Source: Bradyrhizobium sp. 164 (GTDB taxonomy: Bacteria > Pseudomonadota > Alphaproteobacteria > Rhizobiales > Xanthobacteraceae). From it: a DNA stretch of 64,000 nucleotides. Shown piece by piece: positions 28,586 through 37,561 of this stretch. Position numbers and translations under genes: made by a program. Location: assembly GCF_023073715.1 (NCBI RefSeq), contig NZ_JADPKA010000074.1:1-64000 (forward strand), given 5' to 3'. The notes beneath the pieces were generated by a model. The model had not been told where the DNA came from. It did not search any database and was given only the letters and a program-made list of their open reading frames with translations. Position 1 is the first letter of the stretch. The number at the start of each line of letters is the position of its first letter.

Positions 28586-29239
28586 TCAGGCCATGAACAT
28601 GCGCGCAGCTGAGGCCAGCGTCAGAAACGTGCCGACACCGATGAAGATCTTGCCGATCAGGGAGCTCTGGTCCCAGGCCGAGCTCTGCTGGCTGCTTGCC
28701 ATCACCGGCGTGGGGCGCGGCTGCGCTTCGGTTGCAGCGACCACGGCCTTCTGCGCCGGCGGGTTGTCCTGTTGCACGGCGCGGTCGATGTCGTTGAGCT
28801 GATCGGGGGCCACCACCTGGGTCTCGGCCGCGGTGTTATTGGCGGTGTCATCGGCCGCCGCCGCCTGGACGTTGTCGTTGGCACGGCCCGTCATCGCAGT
28901 GGCCGCAGCAGCGGTCGGCATATCGGTGGCGGTGAGCTGCGCATGCGCGTTGGCGACTTCCGGCGGCATCTGGCTTGAGGCCCTCCCGTCGATGCCGGCC
29001 TTGGCCTCGGAGGTATTTGCCGCAGCGTCCTTCTTGTCGGTCTTTTGCGCCGTCTTGCTGCTGGCGCGGCGCGACTCATGGTGCCGCTGCTTGCTCGGCT
29101 TGGCCGCGTCGGCCTGATTGCCTGCGCTGTCGGATTTGCTGCTTTCGGCTGAGTTCGGCGCCGCCTGTGCAACGCCGCCAAACACCAAGAAAAGCCCGGC
29201 CACAAGGATCAGGGCCGCGCGCCCGCTGGCTTTGATCAT
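28586..29239 (-). CDS. Exported Ala-rich hypothetical protein with C-terminal membrane segment (217 aa)
   Basis: A signal peptide (GRAALILVAGLFLVFGGVAQA) is followed by a long low-complexity region rich in Ala, Asp, Lys, Gln and Thr. A hydrophobic C-terminal helix follows (LIGKIFIGVGTFLTLASAARMFMA). The start at 29239 is supported by GGGGAG upstream and by the signal peptide; the frame continues upstream to 29515 without coding character. No catalytic motif is visible. It is divergent from the SigF-like sigma factor gene, which may or may not be related. Function unknown. Confidence 0.7.
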   Translation of the reverse strand: MIKASGRAALILVAGLFLVFGGVAQAAPNSAESSKSDSAGNQADAAKPSKQRHHESRRASSKTAQKTDKKDAAANTSEAKAGIDGRASSQMPPEVANAHAQLTATDMPTAAAATAMTGRANDNVQAAAADDTANNTAAETQVVAPDQLNDIDRAVQQDNPPAQKAVVAATEAQPRPTPVMASSQQSSAWDQSSLIGKIFIGVGTFLTLASAARMFMA

Positions 29240-29529
29240 GTTGACGATCTCCCCAATTCCGCCCGTCCCAAGAACGAACAGAGACCCTGGGGCGTGACGA
29301 CAGCGGGGCAGAAAATGGGATTCTTCGGGCTCCACAGGGCGAAAACGGGGCAAACCGCCCCTCGCCGCCGGCCGCCGGATGCGGGCCGGATTGATAGGTG
29401 TTATGAGGCGTCGCGGGCTCTTACGGCCGCAGCGGAGAGGAGGCTCGGCGTCGATCACGAGTTCGTGATCACGCGGGCGCAGGGGTAACAAATTGAAAGA
29501 GCGGCCGAATTGCATGGTGAGGGGCGCGC

Positions 29530-30075
29530 GTGCGCGGACGTGAGGATGAATGGACCGGCCTGATGCGGTCGGCCATGGCGGGCGATAATGCGGCGTATCA
29601 TCGCCTGTTGAAGGCGGTTACGCCGGTGCTGCGCGCTGCTGCAAGACGTGGGCTGGCGCGGGCAGGCCAGTCTCCCGACCAAGCCGAGGATATCGTGCAG
29701 GAGATTTTGTTGGCGGTGCATCTGAAGCGGCACACCTGGGATAGCGAAGCCCCCTTCGCGCCTTGGCTGTTCGCGATCGCCCGCAACAAGCTGATCGATA
29801 CGCTGCGGCGGCGCGGCAGGCGCGTCTTCGTCAACATCGACGATTTCGCCGAGACGCTGCCGGGCGCGGCGCCGCAGGAGACGGCTTCGGTGGGCGAGGT
29901 CGCCGCCCAGCTGAGCACCCTGCCGCAGCGCCAGCGCGACGTTTTGCAGTCGATCGCGGTCGAGGCCGCCTCGATCAAGGATACGGCGGCAAAGTTTGCG
30001 ATGAGCGAAGGTGCGGTGCGGGTTGCGCTGCATCGTGGACTTGCTGCACTGACTGCCAAACTGCGGGACGACTAG
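29530..30075 (+). CDS. sigF: ECF sigma factor paired with NrsF, SigF-like (181 aa)
   Basis: Group 4 sigma factor. Region 2 (QAEDIVQEILLAVHLKR; PFAPWLFAIARNKLID) and region 4 (LPQRQRDVLQSIAVEAASIKDTAAKF, SEGAVRVALHRGLAALTAKL) are clear. The GTG start at 29530 has GTGAGGGG in front. The next gene encodes an NrsF-type anti-sigma factor 2 nt downstream, as in the Caulobacter sigF-nrsF pair, which responds to oxidative and heavy-metal stress. The symbol is given by that analogy. Confidence 0.85.
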   Translation: MRGREDEWTGLMRSAMAGDNAAYHRLLKAVTPVLRAAARRGLARAGQSPDQAEDIVQEILLAVHLKRHTWDSEAPFAPWLFAIARNKLIDTLRRRGRRVFVNIDDFAETLPGAAPQETASVGEVAAQLSTLPQRQRDVLQSIAVEAASIKDTAAKFAMSEGAVRVALHRGLAALTAKLRDD

Positions 30076-30077
30076 GC

Positions 30078-30716
30078 ATGGATACCGATCAACTCATTCG
30101 CTCGCTCGCGGCCGACAACGTTCATCGCGCGCCGCGCGTCGGCACCGTCCTGACCATGGCACTGCTGGTGGCCGCGCCGCTGTCGATCCTGATCTTCGCG
30201 ACGTTCCTCGGTGTGCGTCCGGACATGATGAGTGCGATGCGCAACCCGTTCTTCGACATGAAGTTCGCGGTGACGCTGTCGCTCGCGATTCCCGCCATCA
30301 TCGTCAGCCTGCATCTGTCGCGTCCCGAAGCCCTGCTGCGCGGCTGGGGCTGGCTCTTGCTGCTTCCCGTCGGACTGCTTGCTGTGGCGATCGGCAGTGA
30401 GGCGATGATGGCGCCGGCCATGCCGATGACGATGCGCTTGATGGGCAAGAACTCCAGGGTGTGCCTGTTTGCGATCCCCGCGATGGCGCTGCCGCTGCTT
30501 GCGGGAGCGCTGTTCGGCCTGCGCCACGGTGCGCCGTCGCGCCCGGCGCTCGCCGGCGCGCTCGCCGGGCTGTTGTCTGCCGGGCTGGCCGCGACGCTCT
30601 ACGCTTCGCACTGCACCGACGATTCTCCGCTGTTCGTCGCGACCTGGTACACGCTCGCGACCGCGGTGGTGACCGCGATCGGCGCGGCAGTGGGCTCGAA
30701 AGTCCTGCGGTACTAG
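30078..30716 (+). CDS. nrsF: NrsF-type membrane anti-sigma factor, DUF1109 (212 aa)
   Basis: Polytopic inner-membrane negative regulator of the sigma factor encoded 2 nt upstream. Six hydrophobic segments are visible between about residues 25 and 210. The N-terminal DTDQLIRSLAADN is the cytoplasmic sigma-contacting part in this family. Two cysteines, in SRVCLFAIPAMALPLLAGA and TLYASHCTDDSPLF, match the periplasmic cysteine pair needed for stress sensing in Caulobacter NrsF. The start is the ATG at 30078 right after the sigma stop; a longer frame from 29763 is a shadow of the sigma gene. Confidence 0.87.
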   Translation: MDTDQLIRSLAADNVHRAPRVGTVLTMALLVAAPLSILIFATFLGVRPDMMSAMRNPFFDMKFAVTLSLAIPAIIVSLHLSRPEALLRGWGWLLLLPVGLLAVAIGSEAMMAPAMPMTMRLMGKNSRVCLFAIPAMALPLLAGALFGLRHGAPSRPALAGALAGLLSAGLAATLYASHCTDDSPLFVATWYTLATAVVTAIGAAVGSKVLRY

Positions 30717-30727
30717 CGCGCCGGGCT

Positions 30728-31831
30728 TCACGACGCCGGCGTCGTGCTCTGCTGCATGCGGTAAAACCGCAGTACCTGCTGCGCGGTCGATGAGCGCAGG
30801 GCCTCGTAGGTGTCGCGCCGCGTCAGCGTGTCAGTCTGCGAGCCGCCGGAGAGCTTCTCGCGCATGGCGATGATGGCGCGCACGCTCGACCATGACATGC
30901 CCGCGATCTTGGCGAGGATCATCACGCCCTCGGTCCGGCTGTCGATCATTATGGTCTCGGCGGTCTCGATCGCGACGCCCGCGAGTGCTGCGAGTCCCGC
31001 ATTGGTCTCGTCGAACTTGCCCTGCTCGGCGAAAGTGCTGACCTGAAATTCGTTGAGGCGACCGTCCTCGTGCAGCGACTTCACCAGCGCGCGCGCCGTC
31101 TCGGTCTGCCTGGTCGTGGCGGCGGCGCGGACCCGCTGGGCGGCTTCCTGGACGACGCTCGACACTTCCTCCGCGAGCCCGGGGTGTGCGGCCTCTAACT
31201 TCTTGCGCACGCTCAAGGAAGCCTTTGCAATCAGCTTCAAATAGTGATGACGCGGCAGGTCGGGTCGCAGACCGATGCAGGTGGCGAGGTCATCGTCGCG
31301 TTCGGCGCGGTTGACGAGGTCGGTGAGACTTCCCTCCGACAGGCGCGCGCCCGGATTGCTGACGGTCGACTGCACCACGTCCTCGTTGCCGCGCGTCACC
31401 AACACGTCGGTCAACGCCTCCGATAGCACCCGCCGCAGCGAGATCGCCTTGAGATGCGCCTGGCCTCTGCTTCGCGCGATCTCGATCAGTGTCGCTTCGT
31501 CCAGCCGTTCCGATTTCGACAGCACGGGGCCGGAGACTTCGATCACCTCGTCGAGCGCGAGCGTACGGATGATCTTGGGCGGCGCGGACGCGATCGGTGC
31601 GAGGCGGTCAGCGAGCAGCGCCCTGGCCGAAACCTCGATCTGCTCGATCAGGCACTGGAACACGTCGTCGAACACGCGGACGTGGTCGTCGGAATAATCC
31701 ACCGCGTTGCCCACGAAGAGATCGGTGACGCGGCGCAGCGTCTCGACCCGGCGCGCAACGGTGCCGTGGGAGAGCGCCGCCTGCAATTCCTCGAGCAGGT
31801 TCTCGGATGACGTTGCGGATTTCGATCTCAT
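30728..31831 (-). CDS. DUF2336 protein (367 aa)
   Basis: Alpha-helical cytoplasmic protein of the DUF2336 family, widespread in alphaproteobacteria and of unknown biochemical role. Typical stretches are RRVETLRRVTDLFVGNA near the N-terminus and DYSDDHVRVFDDVFQCLIEQIE. There is no signal peptide or membrane segment. It is the second of two minus-strand genes behind the diguanylate cyclase (63 nt gap) and converges with nrsF, leaving 11 nt between their stops. A link to c-di-GMP or stress signalling is suggested only by position. Confidence 0.82.
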   Translation of the reverse strand: MRSKSATSSENLLEELQAALSHGTVARRVETLRRVTDLFVGNAVDYSDDHVRVFDDVFQCLIEQIEVSARALLADRLAPIASAPPKIIRTLALDEVIEVSGPVLSKSERLDEATLIEIARSRGQAHLKAISLRRVLSEALTDVLVTRGNEDVVQSTVSNPGARLSEGSLTDLVNRAERDDDLATCIGLRPDLPRHHYLKLIAKASLSVRKKLEAAHPGLAEEVSSVVQEAAQRVRAAATTRQTETARALVKSLHEDGRLNEFQVSTFAEQGKFDETNAGLAALAGVAIETAETIMIDSRTEGVMILAKIAGMSWSSVRAIIAMREKLSGGSQTDTLTRRDTYEALRSSTAQQVLRFYRMQQSTTPAS

Positions 31832-31894
31832 GGCCCTGTCCTGGAGCGTTCGGTCCGGCGCCGTCTTCTCACGCGTCGGAAAAAAATGAATTGG

Positions 31895-33052
31895 TCAGTC
31901 CGTTATAACGCGGTTGCGCCCTTGCGCCTTGGCGGAATAGAGCGCGCGGTCGGCGCGCACGAGAAACGTGTCGGCAGTATCGTTGTCGCGCAGCGTCACG
32001 ACGCCCGCGGAAATGGTCACGCGCATGCCCGGAGAAAATGCATTCCAGTCGAGATCGGCGACGATTTGGCGCAAGCGGTCGAGCATGCGCGATGCCGCCC
32101 CGCCATCCGCTCCGGGCAGCAGCAGCAGAAATTCCTCGCCGCCGTAGCGGCCGAAGCAGTCGGCCGGGCCGATGTTGGCAAAAATGGTGATGGCGAAGGT
32201 GCGCAGCACCTCGTCGCCGATGGGATGGCCGTGGGCATCGTTGATGCGCTTGAACCAGTCGAGATCGATCAGCGCGATCGCGCAAGGCGTTGATGCCTGC
32301 CGTGACTCTTCGATCGCGGTGTCGAGAAGCCGCATGATGCAGCGGCGATTGTAGGAGCCAGTGAGTTCGTCGAGCTCGGCCAGCTCCTCGATGCGCTGAT
32401 AGGCGGCCTTCAGCTCGATGCTGCGCCGGTACAGGATCTTGCGCAGCGTTGCGCCAAACAGGCCGAGGGTGGCGCACTGGCCGATCACCAGCACGAAGCA
32501 CAGCATCGAGGCGGTCCGCTGCAACCGGGTCGTAACCGGCAGGCCGATCGGCAGGTCCGAGCCCAGAAAGACCACGACGAGCCCGCAGGTGGTAAGACCC
32601 CAGGTGACCATCGCCTGGCTCGACGTCATCCGCAGCGTACCAAACGCGAAGATCAGAAACAGCACGGCAAGGAAGGCGACCCCGACCGTCGGTACCGCGA
32701 GCAGGAACACCACTTGCAGCGCCGTATGCGCAGATATCTGGAAGACGGTGAGGTAATGATCTTCGAACCGATCACCGAAGCCGGCTTCCGACAGCACGGT
32801 GAACGTACCGATGATCAGGAGGCCGCCGAGCCAAAACAGCGACGGCACGCCCATGGAGATCGCGCCGTCATAGGCGTACAGCAGCAGGACCGAGGCCCCG
32901 AGCGAGTAGCTCGCGACCTGGCCGATATACATCTGGCGGCGCTGCCGGGCCCGGCGCGCCACGACTTCCGGAGCCGCCGCTTCGCGCGCGAAGACGAGAT
33001 CCGCGACTTCAGCGGCATTCCTCTCCGGAAAGGACGTCGCGGCCGTGTTCAT
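31895..33052 (-). CDS. Membrane-bound diguanylate cyclase (GGDEF) (385 aa)
   Basis: Makes the second messenger c-di-GMP. Five to six membrane segments occupy residues 45-200. A short linker leads to the GGDEF domain, with LDELTGSYNRR at 228-237, the metal/nucleotide motif ALIDLDWFKRINDAHGH and the active-site GGEEF at 304-308. The usual inhibitory RxxD five residues before GGEEF is not there (GPAD at that place), so product feedback may be weak. It is followed by the DUF2336 gene and divergent from the third sigma factor operon. The sensed signal is unknown. Confidence 0.9.
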   Translation of the reverse strand: MNTAATSFPERNAAEVADLVFAREAAAPEVVARRARQRRQMYIGQVASYSLGASVLLLYAYDGAISMGVPSLFWLGGLLIIGTFTVLSEAGFGDRFEDHYLTVFQISAHTALQVVFLLAVPTVGVAFLAVLFLIFAFGTLRMTSSQAMVTWGLTTCGLVVVFLGSDLPIGLPVTTRLQRTASMLCFVLVIGQCATLGLFGATLRKILYRRSIELKAAYQRIEELAELDELTGSYNRRCIMRLLDTAIEESRQASTPCAIALIDLDWFKRINDAHGHPIGDEVLRTFAITIFANIGPADCFGRYGGEEFLLLLPGADGGAASRMLDRLRQIVADLDWNAFSPGMRVTISAGVVTLRDNDTADTFLVRADRALYSAKAQGRNRVITD

Positions 33053-33483
33053 TATCCTGCCGATGGTGGATGTCAGCCCAAAAATCTACGTGGCAAGCCT
33101 TTAGGTTTGGTATCCTTCGGAACCGAATCCGTGTGGGGCGTTCCGGTCATGGAACATCGGTGGCAGGGACATCTGCCGGCGATGAGGCAGGGCGATGCGG
33201 TCGAGCCAAAACGGGGGGTCGTGAGACATATGGCGTGCAGAACTGCTATGGATCCAGACTTGGCCGCGCTGGCTGTGCTGGACCGGCTTTCTGCTGAGGA
33301 CATATTTCAGTACTATGCTACCGATCTGGACCGAAATGGCCGACCGCCACGGGCGAATATGAAGAATGCACGTATGTGGGGTAGATCACACAGGCTCGCG
33401 TATGACTGCGGTAAGTTGAAGAATTTCGCCTTTTCGGTCGAACCGTCCGCCGCATCGACCCGACCAATCTTGCGAGACGGCCT
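33053..33483. other. Intergenic region between diguanylate cyclase and sigma operon
   Basis: This 431-nt divergent control region holds an ECF-like promoter candidate at 33119-33142. A frame that stays open to 33487 lacks a ribosome binding site and family resemblance, so no gene is called. No repeat of the families seen elsewhere is present. Confidence 0.5.
33119..33142 (+). promoter_or_regulatory. Possible ECF-type promoter for the sigma/anti-sigma/subtilase operon
   Basis: GGAAC at 33119-33123 and CGTT at 33139-33142 are separated by 15 nt. The EcfG consensus uses 16-17 nt, so this is one base short; it may suit the autoregulated ECF factor encoded downstream instead. It would give a leader of about 330 nt. 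Confidence 0.3.
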
Positions 33484-34053
33484 TTGAGCGTGACACAGGC
33501 GGCTTCGGACGAGGTCCTCATCGCCAGGATCGCTCAAGGCGACCGGCTCGCCATGCAGGTGCTGTACGGGCGGCACCATGTCAGGGTTTACAGGTTCGGG
33601 CTCAGGCTCGTGCGGAACGAGCAGGCGGCGGAAGACCTCATCAGCGAGGTGTTTCTCGACGTCTGGCGTCAAGCCGGCAAGTTCGAGGGTCGATCCGCCG
33701 TTTCCACCTGGCTGCTGGCAATCACCCGATTCAAGGCCCTGTCTGCGCTTCGGCGCAGGAAGGATTTTGAGTTGGACGAAGAGGCCGCCAACGCGATCGA
33801 GGATACGTCCGACGATCCAGAAACGCTGGTGCAGAAGAAGGATACCAGTGAGGCGTTGCGGGAGTGTCTGACGGGTCTCTCGCCGGAACACCGGGAAATC
33901 GTCGATCTCGTCTACTACCACGAGAAGTCCGTGGAAGAAGTGGCCGAGATCGTCGGGATACCGGAGAACACTGTGAAGACGCGCTTGTTCTATGCGCGCA
34001 AGAAATTGGCCGAACTGCTGAAGGCAGCCGGCGTTGAGCGAGGCTGGCCATGA
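33484..34053 (+). CDS. ECF-family RNA polymerase sigma factor (189 aa)
   Basis: Third ECF sigma factor of the window. Region 2 contains QAAEDLISEVFLDVWRQAGKF and STWLLAITRFKAL; region 4 contains LSPEHREIVDLVYYHEKSVEEVAEIVGIPENTVKTRLFYARKKL. The start is TTG at 33484 or GTG at 33490, two codons later; neither has a strong ribosome binding site. The stop overlaps the anti-sigma start (ATGA). The third gene of the operon is a subtilisin-like protease, so protease expression may be under this sigma factor. Confidence 0.9.
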   Translation: MSVTQAASDEVLIARIAQGDRLAMQVLYGRHHVRVYRFGLRLVRNEQAAEDLISEVFLDVWRQAGKFEGRSAVSTWLLAITRFKALSALRRRKDFELDEEAANAIEDTSDDPETLVQKKDTSEALRECLTGLSPEHREIVDLVYYHEKSVEEVAEIVGIPENTVKTRLFYARKKLAELLKAAGVERGWP

Positions 34054-34745
34054 TGGCGTTGAGCAAGAAGATGCTGGAGCAAGAGCCCAGTGAAATTGAA
34101 CTGCTGCTGCCCTGGCACGCCGCCGGCACGCTGAACGCGCGCGATGCCCGCCGCGTCGAGGAAGCCCTGGCGCGCGATCCGGAGCTCGCGAAGCAATATG
34201 CCGCGATCCGCGGCGAGTACGAAGAGACCATCCATCTGAACGAGAGCCTGGGGGCTCCGTCCGCGCGCGCGCTGCAGAAGCTGTTCGCCGCGATCGATGC
34301 CGAGCCGGCGCGGGCGACCGGTTCGCTGCCGCTGTCGGCGCGCATTTCGACCTTCTTCGCGAGCTTGTCGCCGCGGACGCTGGCCTGGTCGGCGAGCCTC
34401 GGCGCCGTCGCGCTCGTGCTGCAAGCCGGAATCATCGGCGCCGTGCTGATCAAGAACCAGCCGGCGACCTTCCAGACGGCTTCGCTCTCGACCAGCGCGC
34501 CGATCACACGCGAGCTTGGAAGCACGGCCGCGCCGGCGCGTGCGCTGGTGCGCTTCACTCCCGAGGCGCGCATCGCCGACATCACCGCGCTGCTCGACAG
34601 CTATCAGGCGTCGATCATCGACGGAGCCAAGGGCGGCATGTTCCGCCTCCAATTCAACAAGGCGATGAGCCAGGACGAGCTCGCCTCGCTGCTCGGCAAG
34701 ATGCAGCGCGAGAAGTTCGTCAATCTGGCCGTCGCGACCCCCTGA
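34050..34745 (+). CDS. Membrane anti-sigma factor without zinc motif (231 aa)
   Basis: Predicted anti-sigma partner of the preceding ECF factor, coupled by a 4-nt overlap. The N-terminal domain reads ELLLPWHAAGTLNARDARRVEEAL, the fold of anti-sigma domains, but lacks the HxxxCxxC zinc ligands. One membrane helix lies near 112-132 (LAWSASLGAVALVLQAGIIGAVL). The periplasmic C-terminal domain ends with SYQASIIDGAKGGMFRLQF, resembling the inhibitor-like I9 fold seen before subtilases. This fits the subtilase gene 16 nt downstream. The I9 resemblance is tentative. Confidence 0.82.
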   Translation: MMALSKKMLEQEPSEIELLLPWHAAGTLNARDARRVEEALARDPELAKQYAAIRGEYEETIHLNESLGAPSARALQKLFAAIDAEPARATGSLPLSARISTFFASLSPRTLAWSASLGAVALVLQAGIIGAVLIKNQPATFQTASLSTSAPITRELGSTAAPARALVRFTPEARIADITALLDSYQASIIDGAKGGMFRLQFNKAMSQDELASLLGKMQREKFVNLAVATP

Positions 34746-34761
34746 CCGCGCCGCTGAACCG

Positions 34762-36474
34762 ATGACGCGCCAGTCGGAGAGCAGGGTACACGCCGGGGCC
34801 TACGTTTCGTCGGTCGGAGCCGCGCTGCTGCTCACAGCCTGTCTCGGCGTCGAGGTTGCGCAGGCGCAGGCGATCATGCGTACGCCCACGATCAGCGTTC
34901 CCTCGCGCACGCCGACCATCTCTCCGAGCATTGCCCCGCGTGTAAGCCCCGGTGTCGCGGCGCGCGCGGTCAGCGTCGGCCGCGGCCCGCGGACGATCGC
35001 GGCCATCCCCCACACCACGTCGTCCCGCATACGGCCGACGCCGGTAATGCCCTATGCGCGCTATTCGCCGAACCTCTATCCGGCCTGCACCGCACCCTAT
35101 CGCGATGCCGGGGGCGAATGCCTGGCGCAGCCGAACGCAGGCGGCGAGGGCGGTGGAAAATCAGTCAAGAAGAGCGCCGGCAAGGGGCGTGGCAACAGCA
35201 CGCCGGCCGCGGTCACCTCGCGCAGCTTCGCCAAGGAGCTCATCGCCGAGATCGACGGTGCGCTCTCGCCGGCCGAGGCCGACGAACTCGCCCGTCGCCA
35301 CGGCTTGACGCGCGTTGCCTCCGAGAATTTCCCGCTGATCGGCGCCACTTTCGGCCTGTTCCGCATCACCGATGGCCGGGCATACGAGACGGTGCGGCGC
35401 GAACTCGCGGCCGAGGGCAGTGTGCGCTCGCTTCAGCCGAACTTCCGTTATGTGCTCCAGGACCAGAAACCGTCGGGGCCGACCGAAGGCGATCCTGCGC
35501 AATATGCACTGACAAAGCTCCGCCTGCCGCAGGCGCATACGCTGGCGCACGGCGCCAACGTCACGGTTGCCGTGATCGATTCCGGGATCGACGCCAGCCA
35601 TCCCGAACTCGCTGATTCCATCGCCGACAATTTCGATGCGCTCGGCACCACCGAGGGACCGCATGTTCACGGCACTGGCATCGCGGGTGCCATCGTCGCG
35701 CATGGCCGGCTGATGGGCAGCGCGCCCGAGGCGCGCATCATCGCGATCCGCGCCTTCGGCGGCCCTGCGGGCGGGGCCGAGAGCTCGTCCTACATCATCC
35801 TGCGCTCGCTGAACTATGCTGCCGAGCACGGCGCGCAGATCGTCAATATGAGCTTTGCGGGCCCCAAGGACGCCCTGATCGAGCGGGCCATCGCCGCGAG
35901 CGCCGCGCGTGGCCTCGTGCTGATCGCGGCCGCCGGCAATGCCGGGGCCAAATCGCCGCCGCTCTATCCCGCCGCCAATCCCAACGTGATCGCGGTCAGT
36001 GCGACCGACCAGCAGGACCGGCTGTTCACCGCCTCCAATCGCGGCAACTACATCGCGGTCGCAGCTCCCGGCGTCGACATCTTCCTGCCGGCGCCTGACG
36101 GCAAATACCAGATGACGTCCGGAACCTCCTTCTCCGCCGCCTATGTCTCCGGCGTCGCGGCGCTGCTGCTCGAGCGCAACCATGCCTTGAAGCCGGAAGC
36201 GCTGCGCACGACGCTGGCGAAGACCGCGCGCGACCTCGGTTCACCCGGCCGTGATGATCTGTTCGGCGACGGCGAGGCCGATGCGTTTGCCGCGGTCATG
36301 GCCGTTCCGGCCGACAGTGCGACGCCGGTTGCGGCGGCATCCGGTACAACAAAACGTGAAGATGCCGGGAAGCGTCCCGACGAGCCCGGCATCCGCGCCA
36401 TCGAGCAACCCTCGTTGTCGAGCGCAGACGAAAAATCCGCGATTTCTCAGGCGGATAGGCCGGCGCCGCGGTAG
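34762..36474 (+). CDS. Exported subtilisin-like serine protease, S8 family (570 aa)
   Basis: Secreted or lipid-anchored protease. The N-terminal signal has a possible lipobox (LTAC, Cys27) and also a signal-peptidase site at AQAQA. A propeptide-like region spans about 150-235. The catalytic triad is Asp273 (AVIDSGID), His303 (HGTGIAG) and Ser456 (GTSFSAAYVSG), with the oxyanion Asn393 (AAAGNAG). A disordered C-terminal tail of about 80 residues follows. It is the third gene of the sigma/anti-sigma operon, and a terminator lies 160 nt downstream. It might cleave its own anti-sigma factor, which is inference. Confidence 0.9.
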   Translation: MTRQSESRVHAGAYVSSVGAALLLTACLGVEVAQAQAIMRTPTISVPSRTPTISPSIAPRVSPGVAARAVSVGRGPRTIAAIPHTTSSRIRPTPVMPYARYSPNLYPACTAPYRDAGGECLAQPNAGGEGGGKSVKKSAGKGRGNSTPAAVTSRSFAKELIAEIDGALSPAEADELARRHGLTRVASENFPLIGATFGLFRITDGRAYETVRRELAAEGSVRSLQPNFRYVLQDQKPSGPTEGDPAQYALTKLRLPQAHTLAHGANVTVAVIDSGIDASHPELADSIADNFDALGTTEGPHVHGTGIAGAIVAHGRLMGSAPEARIIAIRAFGGPAGGAESSSYIILRSLNYAAEHGAQIVNMSFAGPKDALIERAIAASAARGLVLIAAAGNAGAKSPPLYPAANPNVIAVSATDQQDRLFTASNRGNYIAVAAPGVDIFLPAPDGKYQMTSGTSFSAAYVSGVAALLLERNHALKPEALRTTLAKTARDLGSPGRDDLFGDGEADAFAAVMAVPADSATPVAAASGTTKREDAGKRPDEPGIRAIEQPSLSSADEKSAISQADRPAPR

Positions 36475-36955
36475 CGGCTGCGACAAGACGCGCGCGCCCG
36501 CCGAAGGTCAAAAAAGCGAATGCCGCGTTGAACGTTCAGCCAGCTGCCACGACCAAATTATGTGGGAGCGGTCATCCCTCCCCATCGGTCATATCAGGCG
36601 CGAGCGCCCATCCACCCCAAGCGCCCATATGGCTCGACCCGTCCGGTTGTCCCCCCGGACGGGTCTTTTCTTTGTGGGCATCCAATTTTAAAGCCTCGCG
36701 ATCGTTCAGCTTCCGGTTGAAGGACCGCACCCGCGTCCGCCGCGTCGCTCGCGCGGCACGCCGCAAGCCGGTCATGCTTGTGCGAAGCTTGACTCGAAAA
36801 CATAGCAAATCTCCGCACGATTACGGTGCTCGATGGCGGACGCGGTGTCGTTGCTGGACAAGTCAAAACTTTTCCACAAAATAATCATGTCGCGTCTAAA
36901 TTGATTCGTGTGCGTTGCGTCCCTGCGTCCGTGTTTTCTCCTGACGGGCTGGTTC
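36475..36955. other. Intergenic region after the subtilase gene
   Basis: The 481-nt stretch contains the terminator hairpin at 36636-36673 and an AT-richer part at about 36865-36905 that probably holds the promoter of the TIGR03809-like gene. No coding frame with a ribosome binding site was seen. Confidence 0.5.
36636..36673 (+). terminator. Rho-independent terminator of the subtilase operon
   Basis: The stem GACCCGTCCGG / CCGGACGGGTC has an 8-nt loop and is followed by TTTTCTTT. It lies 161 nt after the subtilase stop on the same strand and is the clearest intrinsic terminator on the plus strand. Confidence 0.85.
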
Positions 36956-37561
36956 ATGACACATCGCCAAGAAGTCGTTCGCGACGTGGCCGTTAGCCGC
37001 GACATTGCGGCACGCTGGTGCGCTCTCGCGGAGCAGCGGCTGCAACATCTCTCCGAAATGTTCGAGACCGGACGCTGGCGCCGCTACCACTCCGAGATCG
37101 CATTTCTCGAAAATATCCAGGAGGCCAAGCGTGCGGTCCAGACCTGGCGCGCCCTTGCAACGGGCGCGGACGTCGCTGCGGCAGCCGCCAGCGTGACGCC
37201 CGCCTTCGGCTGGTCGCCGGCAACGATGCCGCGCGTATTTCCGCGCGACCAACAGGCGCAGACCGTGCAGCCGAAGGCCGTCCACATCGCGCCCGAGACC
37301 GCGGTGCCGGTCAGGCTCGATCCCACGCCGGACGTTCTCGCCGACGTTACCGAAGCCCCGATCGCACCGCTCTCCGCGCCACCCGCGATGGCATCGCGCA
37401 CGGCACCTGCCGTTATGGCGCCGGCCACGGCGGCAACGCTACTGCCGCAATTCTCCCCACCTCCCGCCGAAATCGTCGCCGCCCCCGAGCGCGTCGTCGA
37501 ATTCACCTTCAGCCTCGATGGCCTGGAGGCCAAATACCCGCTGCTGCGCAACGCGTTCTAA
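36956..37561 (+). CDS. TIGR03809-like protein of the Bradyrhizobium group (201 aa)
   Basis: The first 80 residues form a helical domain (MTHRQEVVRDVAVSRDIAARW, RLQHLSEMFETGRWRRYHSE, FLENIQEAKRAVQTWRAL) that I recognise as the TIGR03809-type family. A Pro/Ala-rich linker follows, and the protein ends with FTFSLDGLEAKYPLLRNAF. The start at 36956 is taken because the conserved domain begins there; the alternative GTG at 36908 adds unrelated residues. Its stop overlaps by 4 nt with the stop of the convergent TIGR03808-like gene. Function unknown. Confidence 0.7.
   Translation: MTHRQEVVRDVAVSRDIAARWCALAEQRLQHLSEMFETGRWRRYHSEIAFLENIQEAKRAVQTWRALATGADVAAAAASVTPAFGWSPATMPRVFPRDQQAQTVQPKAVHIAPETAVPVRLDPTPDVLADVTEAPIAPLSAPPAMASRTAPAVMAPATAATLLPQFSPPPAEIVAAPERVVEFTFSLDGLEAKYPLLRNAF

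Noticed and set aside
33229..33487. Possible small gene upstream of the third ECF sigma factor
   Set aside because: No ribosome binding site and no family resemblance; the region is better explained as a long divergent control region.
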